From positions 1 through 6,217 of the forward strand of contig JAEWFK010000119.1 in NCBI GenBank assembly GCA_023388835.1: a stretch of DNA of 6,217 nucleotides, written 5' to 3'. The notes under the pieces are model-generated. The model saw only the letters and a list, made by a program, of their open reading frames with translations, was not told where the DNA came from and did no database searches. A program made the position numbers and the translations under genes. Shown here piece after piece: positions 1 through 6,048 of this stretch. This stretch comes from Pseudomonadota bacterium (GTDB lineage Bacteria > Pseudomonadota > Gammaproteobacteria > Burkholderiales > Burkholderiaceae_B). Position 1 is the first letter of the stretch. Every line of letters starts with the position of its first letter.

Positions 1-128
1 CTCACGCCGCGCGTATGGCTTTAGAAATTTTGAGAATTACCGCATGCGAGTCTTAGCTCAGTGCGGTTGGAACGGTGTGATTAACCGTGTCTGATGAATG
101 CCCATCCCCCGTTTATGGGGAAGAGCCC
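1..128 (+). mobile_element. Right end of an ISL3-family-like insertion sequence (partial)
   Basis: The window opens inside an insertion sequence. The last 30 codons of a transposase end at 94. About 33 bp of non-coding sequence follow and finish in a stretch (about 109-128) that reads, on the minus strand, GGGCTCTTCCCCATAAAC. A terminus beginning GGCTCTTC or GGTTCTTC is typical of ISL3-family inverted repeats. The outer boundary is placed at 127 or 128 from this motif alone. The left end lies outside the window, so neither the partner repeat nor the target duplication (usually 8 bp in this family) can be checked. A 7-bp direct repeat, AGCCCAA, occurs twice at 124-137 across the boundary. IS1001 of Bordetella is an ISL3-family member, but I cannot say this is IS1001. 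Confidence 0.6.
2..94 (+). CDS. ISL3-family transposase, C-terminal fragment (cut by window edge)
   Basis: An open frame enters from the left edge and ends at TGA 92-94, leaving 30 residues. The segment RRAYGFRNFENYRMRVL resembles the conserved C-terminal end of DDE transposases of the ISL3 family (Pfam DDE_Tnp_ISL3), where an aromatic-Gly-Phe-Arg motif follows the last catalytic glutamate. The catalytic DDE residues would lie upstream, outside the window. Whether the full gene is intact cannot be judged. Family members are usually about 400 residues long. The call rests on this short motif plus the terminal repeat just downstream. A related DDE family with a similar tail is the main alternative. 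Confidence 0.6.
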   Translation, partial: SRRAYGFRNFENYRMRVLAQCGWNGVINRV

Positions 129-152
129 AAAGCCCAAAGCCCCGCCAAACGC

Positions 153-184
153 AAAAAGGCCCAAACCGTGGTTTGGGCCTTTTT
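153..184. terminator. Bidirectional intrinsic terminator of tRNA-Gly
   Basis: A perfect inverted repeat has 15-bp arms (153-167 and 170-184) and a 2-nt centre, so the real loop opens a few base pairs. The arms combine a GGCCCAAACC core with a run of five A on one side and five T on the other. It can therefore work as a Rho-independent terminator in both directions. On the minus strand it starts 8 nt past the tRNA-Gly 3' end and ends tRNA transcription. On the plus strand it would stop transcripts coming from the insertion sequence. Confidence 0.9.
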
Positions 185-192
185 ATGAATTC

Positions 193-268
193 TGGAGCGG
201 GAAACGAGTCTCGAACTCGCGACCTCAACCTTGGCAAGGTTGCGCTCTACCAACTGAGCTATTCCCGC
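193..268 (-). tRNA. tRNA-Gly (anticodon GCC)
   Basis: The minus strand folds into a complete 76-nt tRNA. The acceptor stem is GCGGGAA paired with TTCCCGC, the D arm contains AGTTGGTA, the anticodon stem CAACC/GGTTG carries anticodon GCC (genomic 233-235), and the T arm has GTTCGAGAC. The discriminator is T and the 3' CCA is encoded (193-195). It closely matches bacterial tRNA-Gly(GCC), which reads GGC and GGU codons. It sits alone here, with its own promoter upstream and a strong terminator directly downstream. No mutation breaks any stem; the outermost T-stem pair is G-U. Confidence 0.98.
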
Positions 269-280
269 ATTAAGATTTGA

Positions 281-310
281 ATTCTATTACGCTTTTGCGA
301 GCGTTGTCAA
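281..310 (-). promoter_or_regulatory. Sigma-70 promoter of tRNA-Gly
   Basis: On the minus strand a perfect TTGACA (-35, positions 305-310) is followed after 18 bp by TAGAAT (-10, positions 281-286, five of six consensus bases). The predicted start near 275 gives a leader of only about 7 nt before the tRNA 5' end at 268, as expected for a tRNA gene. The stretch between the -10 and the start is AT-rich, unlike the GC-rich discriminator of many stringently controlled tRNA promoters. Confidence 0.8.
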
Positions 311-315
311 GCGGC

Positions 316-345
316 TTGATAGGCCTCTAAAGGCGTGCCTATAAG
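316..345 (+). promoter_or_regulatory. Probable murB promoter inside an imperfect inverted repeat
   Basis: TTGATA (-35, positions 316-321) and TATAAG (-10, positions 340-345) each match five of six consensus bases and are 18 bp apart. A start near 352 would give murB a leader of about 60 nt to the GTG at 412, or about 120 nt to the TTG at 472. The -35 lies 5 bp from the -35 of the divergent tRNA-Gly promoter. An imperfect dyad (arms 313-324 and 337-347, one bulged G, 12-nt centre) covers both hexamers. This could be an operator or simply a consequence of similar promoter sequences. Confidence 0.6.
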
Positions 346-411
346 CCATTGTCCCGATGCGGAGTCGACACCAAAACAGAGTAGACGCCCTCAGAAACGA
401 CCGGGTAAAAG

Positions 412-1515
412 GTGGATATACTCTTCGCCACGACACGCCACGCGAACCATTTGATTTTTTGGGGCCGTCCCTTGCTGCACATCACAGAACAGGACCTCAC
501 TTCCTATAACACCCTGGGCCTGAAGTCTCAGGCCCGTGCGTTTCACCGCCTTCATTCCACGGCGGATCTTCAGGCGCTGACGGATGTGGCTTCCCGCTAT
601 CCCGGTGTGGTCGTCCTGGGCGGAGGCAGCAATGTGGTGCTCGCCCCGCATATAGAAGAACTCATTGTCCACGTCGAGAATCGCGGCGTCGCGCTGGTTG
701 ACCAGGAACCCGATGCATTCATTGTAGAAGTACAGGCGGGCGAGTCTTGGCATGAGTTCGTATCGTTGTGCGTAGACAATGGCTGGCACGGGCTGGAGAA
801 CCTGGCCTTGATTCCTGGAACGGCGGGCGCGGCGCCGGTCCAGAACATCGGCGCCTATGGTGTAGAGCAGAACCACTGTTTTCACAGTCTGGTCGTCTGG
901 GACATCCGCCATGGTCGTCGTGTCGAGATGGGGCCGGCGGACTGTCTGTTCGCCTATCGGGACAGCTTTTTCAAGCATTCTGAAGCGGGGCGCTGGCTGA
1001 TTTTGTCGGTGCGCTACCGTCTGCCCATTAAATGGCGCCCGCAAGTCTCCTACCCCGATCTGGCGCGGCACCCCGGCATCGCGGTCGCGGGAGCTGCAGT
1101 CACGCCTCGGCAGGTCTTCGACGCGGTCTGCGAAATACGGCGGACCAAATTGCCAGACCCGGCTCAACTTGCCAATGTGGGGAGTTTTTTCAAGAATCCG
1201 ATCGTCGGCGCGGACACTTACCGGAAACTGCGCGATCTTCACGCCGGCATCGTGGCTTATGCCATTGATGATGGGGCACACTACAAGCTGGCCGCCGGCT
1301 GGCTGATCGAACGTGCAGGCTGGAAGGGACGCCGACTGGGACCCGTCGGCATGCACGAGCGCCAATCTTTGGTGATGGTGAACCATGGCGCCGCGGTGGC
1401 GCGCGACATACAGGTACTGGCCGATGTCGTGCGGGCGGAAGTCGCCACCCGTTTCGGGGTGCACCTGGAACAGGAACCCGTGGAGATCGGCACGGCGGCA
1501 TCCGAAGAAGCCTGA
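412..1515 (+). CDS. murB: UDP-N-acetylenolpyruvoylglucosamine reductase MurB
   Basis: MurB is a cytoplasmic FAD enzyme. It uses NADPH to reduce UDP-GlcNAc-enolpyruvate to UDP-MurNAc, the second committed step of peptidoglycan precursor synthesis. The N-terminal FAD domain has the GGGSN loop (residues 70-74) and the ENLALIPGTAGAAPVQNIGA block (129-148). The catalytic residues known from E. coli MurB are recognisable: Arg183 in AYRDS, the proton-donor Ser258 in VGSFFKNP, and Glu355 near the C-terminus. The GAYGVE segment and overall length fit type I (E. coli-like) MurB. The start is uncertain. The listed GTG gives 367 residues with a poor ribosome-binding site, and about 25 leading residues match nothing expected. 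A TTG at 472, with GGGG 7 nt upstream, gives 347 residues, close to E. coli's 342. The gene has its own probable promoter and converges on dapB. Confidence 0.95.
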   Translation: MDILFATTRHANHLIFWGRPLLHITEQDLTSYNTLGLKSQARAFHRLHSTADLQALTDVASRYPGVVVLGGGSNVVLAPHIEELIVHVENRGVALVDQEPDAFIVEVQAGESWHEFVSLCVDNGWHGLENLALIPGTAGAAPVQNIGAYGVEQNHCFHSLVVWDIRHGRRVEMGPADCLFAYRDSFFKHSEAGRWLILSVRYRLPIKWRPQVSYPDLARHPGIAVAGAAVTPRQVFDAVCEIRRTKLPDPAQLANVGSFFKNPIVGADTYRKLRDLHAGIVAYAIDDGAHYKLAAGWLIERAGWKGRRLGPVGMHERQSLVMVNHGAAVARDIQVLADVVRAEVATRFGVHLEQEPVEIGTAASEEA

Positions 1516-1535
1516 AGCAGAAGGGCTACGTACCG

Positions 1536-1572
1536 AGAGGGTGCCGCCTCTAAGGGGGCGGGCATGGCCCGC
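1536..1572. terminator. Two small hairpins in the murB-dapB convergent gap
   Basis: The 83-bp gap between the stops of murB and dapB holds two adjacent inverted repeats. One has 5-bp arms (AGAGG 1536-1540 and CCTCT 1547-1551). The other has 6-bp arms (GCGGGC 1558-1563 and GCCCGC 1567-1572) with a 3-nt loop. The position fits a shared terminator for the convergent genes. Neither strand has a clear T-run after the stem, so this is not a typical intrinsic terminator. It may instead be a degraded intergenic repeat; its GGTGCC...AAGGGGG segment recurs near 2981-3000. Confidence 0.35.
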
Positions 1573-1598
1573 TTAGCTGTTCCAATACCAGCGCCGGA

Positions 1599-2390
1599 TC
1601 AGCTTGCCAGCACGTCGTGCATGTCGAACAGGCCGAAATCCTTGCGTGCGAGGTAACGCGCGGCCCGCAGGCTGCCTTGCGCGTATGTCGCGCGGCTGCT
1701 GGAGCGATGCGTGATCTCGATGCGTTCACCTGTCCCGCAGAAGTACACGGTATGGTCGCCGACGATGTCGCCGCCCCGCACCACAGAAAAACCGATGCGC
1801 CCGGTTTCGCGCGGGCCGGTGTCGCCGTGGCGAGCCCAATCTGCGATGTCGGAGAGGTCTTCACCCCAGGCATGGGCGACGGCTTCGCCCATGGCCAGGG
1901 CCGTTCCGGACGGGGCGTCGACCTTGTTGCGATGATGCGCTTCGAAGACCTCGACGTCGTAGCCGCTGTTCAGCAGCCGTGCCGCCATTTCGAGCAGTTT
2001 GAGGGTGACGTTCACGCCCACGCTCATGTTGGGCGCAAAGACGATGGCGGTCTTCTGGCCGGCGGCCTGGATTGCCTGCTTGCCGGCTTCGTCGAAGCCG
2101 GTAGTGCCGATCACGCACTTGACGCCGTGTCCGATACAGGCCTGGATGTGGGCCAGGGTGGCTTCGGGGCGCGTGAAATCGATCAGGCAATCGGCATCGG
2201 CCAGAGCTGCCAGATTATCGGTGATCGCGATGCCGGTTTCGATGCCCAGGAAGGCGCCGGCGTCCTGACCAATGGTGGGCGATTCCGGCTGGTTCAAGGC
2301 GACGGCGAGCGTGAGGTCCTCGCTGTTGAGCACGGCTTCGATGAGCATGCGGCCCATGCGGCCGTCAGCTCCGGCAATTGCGATACGCAT
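1599..2390 (-). CDS. dapB: 4-hydroxy-tetrahydrodipicolinate reductase DapB
   Basis: DapB reduces 4-hydroxy-tetrahydrodipicolinate with NAD(P)H in the diaminopimelate pathway. This supplies meso-DAP for peptidoglycan and precursor for lysine. The N-terminal Rossmann domain has the glycine-rich GADGRMG (residues 7-13), DFTRP (71-75), GTTG (95-98) and APNMSVG (119-125). The catalytic and substrate-binding block EAHHRNKVDAPSGTA (150-164) carries the expected His152 and Lys156, equivalent to E. coli His159 and Lys163. The C-terminus ends in the family-typical GLFDMHDVL. At 263 residues it is slightly shorter than E. coli's 273. The ATG start has a good Shine-Dalgarno, AAGGA (2400-2404), 9 nt upstream. 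It lies 24 bp downstream of bamE on the same strand and is probably co-transcribed with it. Confidence 0.98.
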   Translation of the reverse strand: MRIAIAGADGRMGRMLIEAVLNSEDLTLAVALNQPESPTIGQDAGAFLGIETGIAITDNLAALADADCLIDFTRPEATLAHIQACIGHGVKCVIGTTGFDEAGKQAIQAAGQKTAIVFAPNMSVGVNVTLKLLEMAARLLNSGYDVEVFEAHHRNKVDAPSGTALAMGEAVAHAWGEDLSDIADWARHGDTGPRETGRIGFSVVRGGDIVGDHTVYFCGTGERIEITHRSSSRATYAQGSLRAARYLARKDFGLFDMHDVLAS

Positions 2391-2414
2391 TCGGTGGTGT
2401 CCTTGTATTTCTGG

Positions 2415-2885
2415 TTATCGTAGAGGTTCCGCGTCGCGGTCGCTCGATGCCGGCGTGGACTCCGGGGCGCCGGAGCGCGTGTCCGTCGGTGCGCTTGCGC
2501 CGGTATCCGCCTTTTGGAAGGGCTGTCGATCGGGCTGGGCGTCGCCTTCCCAGCGTACCAGAGAATCGCCTTCGAACCAGACGCTGAATCGCCGTTGCTT
2601 GGCTTCGCCGTAACCCGGCTTGCTGTAGTAGGGATAATCCCAGCGGTCGCTGCGGAAGATGTCCTGCAGGGTCGGGGTGCCTAACAGAAAACGCACTTGC
2701 TCGCGCGACATGCCCGGCTGCAGGAGTTCGACCTGTTCGGCGGTGATCCAGTTGCCCTGTTGAATGTTGGGCCGGTACGGAAAACCCCATTCGGTGCTGC
2801 CGCAGGCCGACAGCGCCAGTACCAGTACACTGACCGCTGCGCCGCTACGCAGAGTCTTGAAGCATGTGTTCGCAATTGTCGGCAC
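2415..2885 (-). CDS. bamE: Outer membrane assembly lipoprotein BamE (SmpA/OmlA)
   Basis: BamE is a small lipoprotein of the BAM complex, which inserts beta-barrel proteins into the outer membrane from the periplasmic side. The GTG at 2885, with CAGGGGCG just upstream, gives 156 residues. A basic stretch and hydrophobic core lead to the lipobox LSAC, with the lipidated Cys at residue 28. The SmpA/OmlA domain follows, with GNWITAEQVELLQPGMSREQ, then LLGTP and RWDYPYY. A tail of about 40 residues rich in Pro, Ser, Thr and Asp follows the domain. It is probably disordered and makes the protein longer than E. coli BamE (113 residues). An in-frame ATG at 2924 would add 13 residues. It has no clear ribosome-binding site and overlaps a possible -10 (TATGAT, 2921-2926), so the GTG is preferred. 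It is divergent from fur and upstream of dapB. Confidence 0.92.
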   Translation of the reverse strand: MPTIANTCFKTLRSGAAVSVLVLALSACGSTEWGFPYRPNIQQGNWITAEQVELLQPGMSREQVRFLLGTPTLQDIFRSDRWDYPYYSKPGYGEAKQRRFSVWFEGDSLVRWEGDAQPDRQPFQKADTGASAPTDTRSGAPESTPASSDRDAEPLR

Positions 2886-2920
2886 GAAACGCCCCTGATT
2901 CAGAACGAGTAAAACCGTTA

Positions 2921-2926
2921 TCATAA
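2921..2926 (-). promoter_or_regulatory. Possible -10 element for bamE-dapB
   Basis: The minus strand reads TATGAT, five of six bases of the sigma-70 -10 consensus, about 36 bp upstream of the preferred bamE GTG. No good -35 hexamer is found 16-18 bp further upstream, so support is weak. If it is real, transcription would begin near 2914 and exclude the alternative ATG at 2924. Confidence 0.3.
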
Positions 2927-2976
2927 AGGGTAATCAGAAACGCATGAGCGTTCGTCGCCGCCTGTACGCAAATAGC

Positions 2977-3000
2977 GCCAGGTGCCTGGCCCCAAGGGGG
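2977..3000. repeat. Palindrome pair in the fur upstream region
   Basis: Two short inverted repeats lie side by side: GCCAGG-TG-CCTGGC (2977-2990) and CCCC-AA-GGGG (2990-2999, sharing one base with the first). They end about 53 bp before the fur ATG, in the divergent bamE-fur region. If transcribed they would form hairpins in the fur leader. The GGTGCC...AAGGGGG pattern also occurs in the murB-dapB gap (1540-1558), which suggests a dispersed intergenic repeat rather than a fur-specific control site. No function is known to me. Confidence 0.5.
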
Positions 3001-3052
3001 GACGCTTCCCGGGCTTCCCTCACGGCTGTATTTCCGCCAGAGATTTCCTCGT

Positions 3053-3481
3053 ATGTCCGACCCAGTTGATTTGAAGAATGCCGGCTTGAAGGCGACTTTC
3101 CCCCGCCTCAAGATCCTGGACATTTTCCGGCGTGCCGATGAACGCCATCAAAGCGCCGAAGACGTTTACCGCACGCTCATCGCCGAGGACGTCGATATCG
3201 GGCTGGCCACCGTCTACCGCGTCCTGACGCAGTTCGAGCAGGCGGGCATCCTGGTGCGCAGCCAGTTCGACGGCGGCAAGGCCGTGTTCGAACTGAACGA
3301 CGGCGACCATCACGACCATCTGATCTGCACGCACTGCAACAAGGTGGTTGAATTCAGCGACGAAAAGATCGAGTCGCGGCAGTACAAAGTGGCCGAAGAT
3401 CATGGTTTCGTGCTGGAGAGCCACACCATGATGCTTTATGGCACCTGCCCTGATTGCGTAGGCAAGAAGCCGACAAGGTAG
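3053..3481 (+). CDS. fur: Ferric uptake regulator Fur
   Basis: Fur is a cytoplasmic dimeric repressor. With bound Fe(II) it shuts off iron-uptake genes. At 142 residues it has the usual length. The N-terminal winged helix includes RLKILDIF and the recognition region DIGLATVYRVLTQFEQAGIL (48-67). The C-terminal metal-binding and dimerisation domain has HHDH (86-89), the CxxC pairs Cys92/Cys95 and Cys132/Cys135 for structural zinc, and likely regulatory ligands His32, Glu80, His87, His89, Glu107 and His124 by alignment with E. coli Fur. All expected ligands are present. The ATG start matches the family N-terminus, but its ribosome-binding site is weak (only AGAG 11 nt upstream). I saw no convincing 19-bp Fur box upstream. 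It is divergent from bamE, and its stop lies 6 bp from that of convergent recN. Confidence 0.98.
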   Translation: MSDPVDLKNAGLKATFPRLKILDIFRRADERHQSAEDVYRTLIAEDVDIGLATVYRVLTQFEQAGILVRSQFDGGKAVFELNDGDHHDHLICTHCNKVVEFSDEKIESRQYKVAEDHGFVLESHTMMLYGTCPDCVGKKPTR

Positions 3482-3487
3482 CGCGGC

Positions 3488-5131
3488 TCAGCCCGCCAGC
3501 ATTTCACTCGCGTGGCGCCGGGTGGTGTCCGTGATCGTCATTCCCCCGAGCATGCGGGCCACTTCCTGTACGCGGCCCGGGGTATCCAACAAGCGAATAT
3601 CCGAAAGCGTGCTTCCGTCCGCAGATGATTTCCTGACCTCGAAGTGATGCACTCCCCGGGCGGCCACCTGCGGTAAATGCGTGACGCAAAGCACTTGGTG
3701 GCGCTCACCCAGTTCACGCAACAGCCGGCCCACGACCTCCGCCACGGCGCCGCCGATGCCTGTGTCGACTTCATCAAAGATCAAGGTCGGCACCTGTGCG
3801 GCCTGGCTGGCAATGACCGACAAGGCCAGCGACAGGCGGGCCAGTTCCCCGCCTGACGCCACCTTGGACAACGGCCTCAGGGGTGTACCGGGATGCCCGG
3901 CCACGCGGAATTCGACGGTTTCCTTGCCGTGCGGGCCGGCTGCGCAGGACTCGAGCGATACGTCGAAGGACCCGCCCTGCATGGCGAGATCTTGCATGGC
4001 GGTAGAGACCTCGCGCCCGAGTCGCTGTGCGGTCTTGCGCCTGGCCTTCCCCAGCCGGTCGGCCACCTCATGATAGGCTTTCTCGGTCGCCTGCACGCGC
4101 TGCCGCAGGCCTTCCAGGTCAGTGGCTGCTTCGCTTTCCGTCAGCTCGGCCGTCAGGCGTTCCTGAAGGGCGGGCAAGTCTTCAGGTTCGACATGGAACT
4201 TGCGCGCAGCATCAAACAGGGCGGCGACCCGCTGTTCGGCCTGGGCGAGCGCATCAGGATCGAGTTCCAGGCGGTCGAGATAGCTGTTGAGATCGGACAC
4301 CGCTTCGGACGCAGAGATGCGAGCCGATTCGATGGCCTCGTGGACGCTTTGCAAGTGCGTATCGTGGCGTAGCAGCTGCTGCACCTGTTGCGCGGCGGAG
4401 TTCAGTATCTGCAAGGCGGAAGCCTCGTCGCCATCGAGCAGTTCCAGTGTACGGGTGGCGCCTTCCAGCAGCGCTTGGCCGTGAGCCAGCCGAGATTGTT
4501 CGTTGCTGATGAGCTCCCACTCGCCGGCTCTAGGGGCCAGGGTTTGCAGCTCTTCGAGTTGCCACTGCAGCCGTTCGCGCTCTTGTTGAGCAGTCTCGGC
4601 GTTGCGCTGGGCCGACTGCAGGGACTGCTGCGCCTGCTGCCACGCCTGCCAGTTGTCTGCGACTTCGCGGGCAAGGGCGGTGAGCCCGCCTTGTTGATCG
4701 AGCATGTTGCGCTGGCCCGCGGCGGCCAACAAGCCCTGATGAGCATGCTGGCCGTGAATATCCACCAACTGCTCGCCCAGCTCTCGCAGCATGCCCAGGT
4801 TGGCGGGGACGCCGTTGACGTAGGCCTTGCTGCGCCCCTGCGTATCAATGATGCGGCGCAGGACGAGATCGTCTTGAGGGTCGAAATCCCTTTCGGTGAG
4901 CCAGCCGTGCAGAGAGAGGGGGGCCTCGAACACGGCACTGATCTCGCTGCGATCGGCGCCGGTGCGCAGCAGCCCGGTATCGCCGCGAGCCCCGAGGACC
5001 AGCGAGAGGGCGTCGATCAGGATCGACTTGCCGGCGCCGGTCTCTCCGGAAAAGACGGTGAAGCCCGGCGAGAAGCTGATCTCGGCTTCTTCGACGATGA
5101 CAAAATCACGGACATGCAGGGTTCGGAGCAT
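3488..5131 (-). CDS. recN: DNA repair protein RecN
   Basis: RecN is an SMC-like ATPase that acts in recombinational repair of DNA double-strand breaks. Its 547 residues compare with 553 in E. coli. The split ATPase head is complete. The N-terminal half has Walker A GETGAGKS (29-36) and the RecN-typical DIHGQHAHQ (124-132). The C-terminal half has the ABC signature VASGGELARLSLAL (424-437), Walker B TLIFDEVDTGIGG (449-461, Asp453/Glu454) and the switch His485 in VTHLPQVA. Two Gln/Glu/Ala-rich coiled-coil arms lie between (about 153-200 and 320-375). The ATG at 5131 is 6 bp after the nadK stop, with GAAGAG inside the end of nadK as ribosome-binding site, so the two genes are probably co-transcribed. 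I see no LexA-type CTGT-N8-ACAG box in the nadK promoter region, unlike the SOS-controlled E. coli recN. Confidence 0.98.
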   Translation of the reverse strand: MLRTLHVRDFVIVEEAEISFSPGFTVFSGETGAGKSILIDALSLVLGARGDTGLLRTGADRSEISAVFEAPLSLHGWLTERDFDPQDDLVLRRIIDTQGRSKAYVNGVPANLGMLRELGEQLVDIHGQHAHQGLLAAAGQRNMLDQQGGLTALAREVADNWQAWQQAQQSLQSAQRNAETAQQERERLQWQLEELQTLAPRAGEWELISNEQSRLAHGQALLEGATRTLELLDGDEASALQILNSAAQQVQQLLRHDTHLQSVHEAIESARISASEAVSDLNSYLDRLELDPDALAQAEQRVAALFDAARKFHVEPEDLPALQERLTAELTESEAATDLEGLRQRVQATEKAYHEVADRLGKARRKTAQRLGREVSTAMQDLAMQGGSFDVSLESCAAGPHGKETVEFRVAGHPGTPLRPLSKVASGGELARLSLALSVIASQAAQVPTLIFDEVDTGIGGAVAEVVGRLLRELGERHQVLCVTHLPQVAARGVHHFEVRKSSADGSTLSDIRLLDTPGRVQEVARMLGGMTITDTTRRHASEMLAG

Positions 5132-5137
5132 GGCTCT

Positions 5138-6034
5138 TCAGGAAGCGTCGGAGGATTGGGGCATCTGGTTCCAGTACAGCTTGCGACGCAAGGTCGAAAA
5201 AAAGCTGTAGCCGGTGGGGTGAACGAAGCGGATGCTGTGGCTGGCGCGGCGCACTTCGATGCGGTCACCCGGCTGGCAGTCGGACCAGGTCTGCATGTCG
5301 AAATGCACGCTTGCGCCGCTTTCGACCCGACCCAGTGCCGTGATCGTCAGGCCGATGGTGCCGCTGTCGGGCAGCACGATGGGGCGGTGCGAAAGCGTCT
5401 GCGGCGCCACCGGCACCAGCAGCAGGGCGCGAATGTTCGGATGGACGATGGGGCCGTTTACCGCCAGCGAATAAGCGGTGGAGCCGGTGGGAGTGGCGAT
5501 GATCAGGCCGTCGGCGCGCTGGCTGTACATAAAGACGTCGTCGAGTTCGACGCGTGCTTCGATCATGCCGCCGCGGCCGGCCCGGCTCAGGACCACATCA
5601 TTGAGCGCCAGACCCGAAAACATCACCTGGCCATCGCGTATGACCCGGCCTTCCAGAAGCACGCGCTCTTCGGCTTCATACTGGCCGTCGAGAATGCGGC
5701 TGACGGCATCATGCGCGTTTTGCAGCGGGATGTCGGTGATGAAGCCCAGGCGGCCGTGGTTGATGCCCACCATGGGCAGATCATAGATCGCGAGCTGCCG
5801 GGCCGCGCCAAGCATGGTGCCGTCGCCGCCCATGATGATGGCCAAGTCCGCCTGGGCGCCAATGGCGGCGTAATCGGCTACCATGAATTCGGTCACGCCG
5901 GTATTGCGTGCTGTCTCGGCTTCCACCAGCACCTTGCCGCCTGCGGCGCCGATCGTTGCGGCCAGTTCGCGCAGCGGCGCGTCCAGGCCGGTGTCCTGAT
6001 AGCGGCCGATGATGGCGATGGTGTTGAAGTGCAT
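5138..6034 (-). CDS. nadK: NAD kinase NadK
   Basis: NadK phosphorylates NAD+ to NADP+ using ATP and is the only source of NADP in most bacteria. At 298 residues it is close to E. coli NadK (292). The defining motifs are all present: GGDGT (69-73) with catalytic Asp71, NHGRLGF (92-98), the NE/D motif as ND (145-146) in ALNDVVL, and the glycine-rich ATPTGSTAYSLAVNGP (180-195). HPTGYSFFSTLRRKL near the C-terminus (272-286) is usual for proteobacterial members. The ATG start fits the family N-terminus, but no strong Shine-Dalgarno precedes it. It is first in a nadK-recN unit and divergent from hrcA, with a perfect TATAAT 39 bp upstream. Confidence 0.98.
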   Translation of the reverse strand: MHFNTIAIIGRYQDTGLDAPLRELAATIGAAGGKVLVEAETARNTGVTEFMVADYAAIGAQADLAIIMGGDGTMLGAARQLAIYDLPMVGINHGRLGFITDIPLQNAHDAVSRILDGQYEAEERVLLEGRVIRDGQVMFSGLALNDVVLSRAGRGGMIEARVELDDVFMYSQRADGLIIATPTGSTAYSLAVNGPIVHPNIRALLLVPVAPQTLSHRPIVLPDSGTIGLTITALGRVESGASVHFDMQTWSDCQPGDRIEVRRASHSIRFVHPTGYSFFSTLRRKLYWNQMPQSSDAS

Positions 6035-6048
6035 AAACTGGCGCTTGA

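Noticed and set aside
98..280. 60-codon open frame running over the terminator and tRNA-Gly
   Set aside because: It reads through a terminator hairpin and the antisense strand of a tRNA, so it is not a plausible protein gene.
391..1464. Open frame of 357 codons on the minus strand, antisense to murB
   Set aside because: murB on the other strand has all catalytic residues. The antisense product resembles no family I know and is a codon-bias shadow.
1617..2423. Open frame of 268 codons on the plus strand, antisense to dapB
   Set aside because: It mirrors dapB in a third-position GC shadow frame, with no recognisable domain and no convincing ribosome-binding site.
2890..2937. Possible Fur box in the bamE-fur intergenic region (GATAAC-like segments)
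   Set aside because: The best 19-bp alignments to the Fur consensus match only about 8-9 positions, which AT-rich sequence can give by chance.
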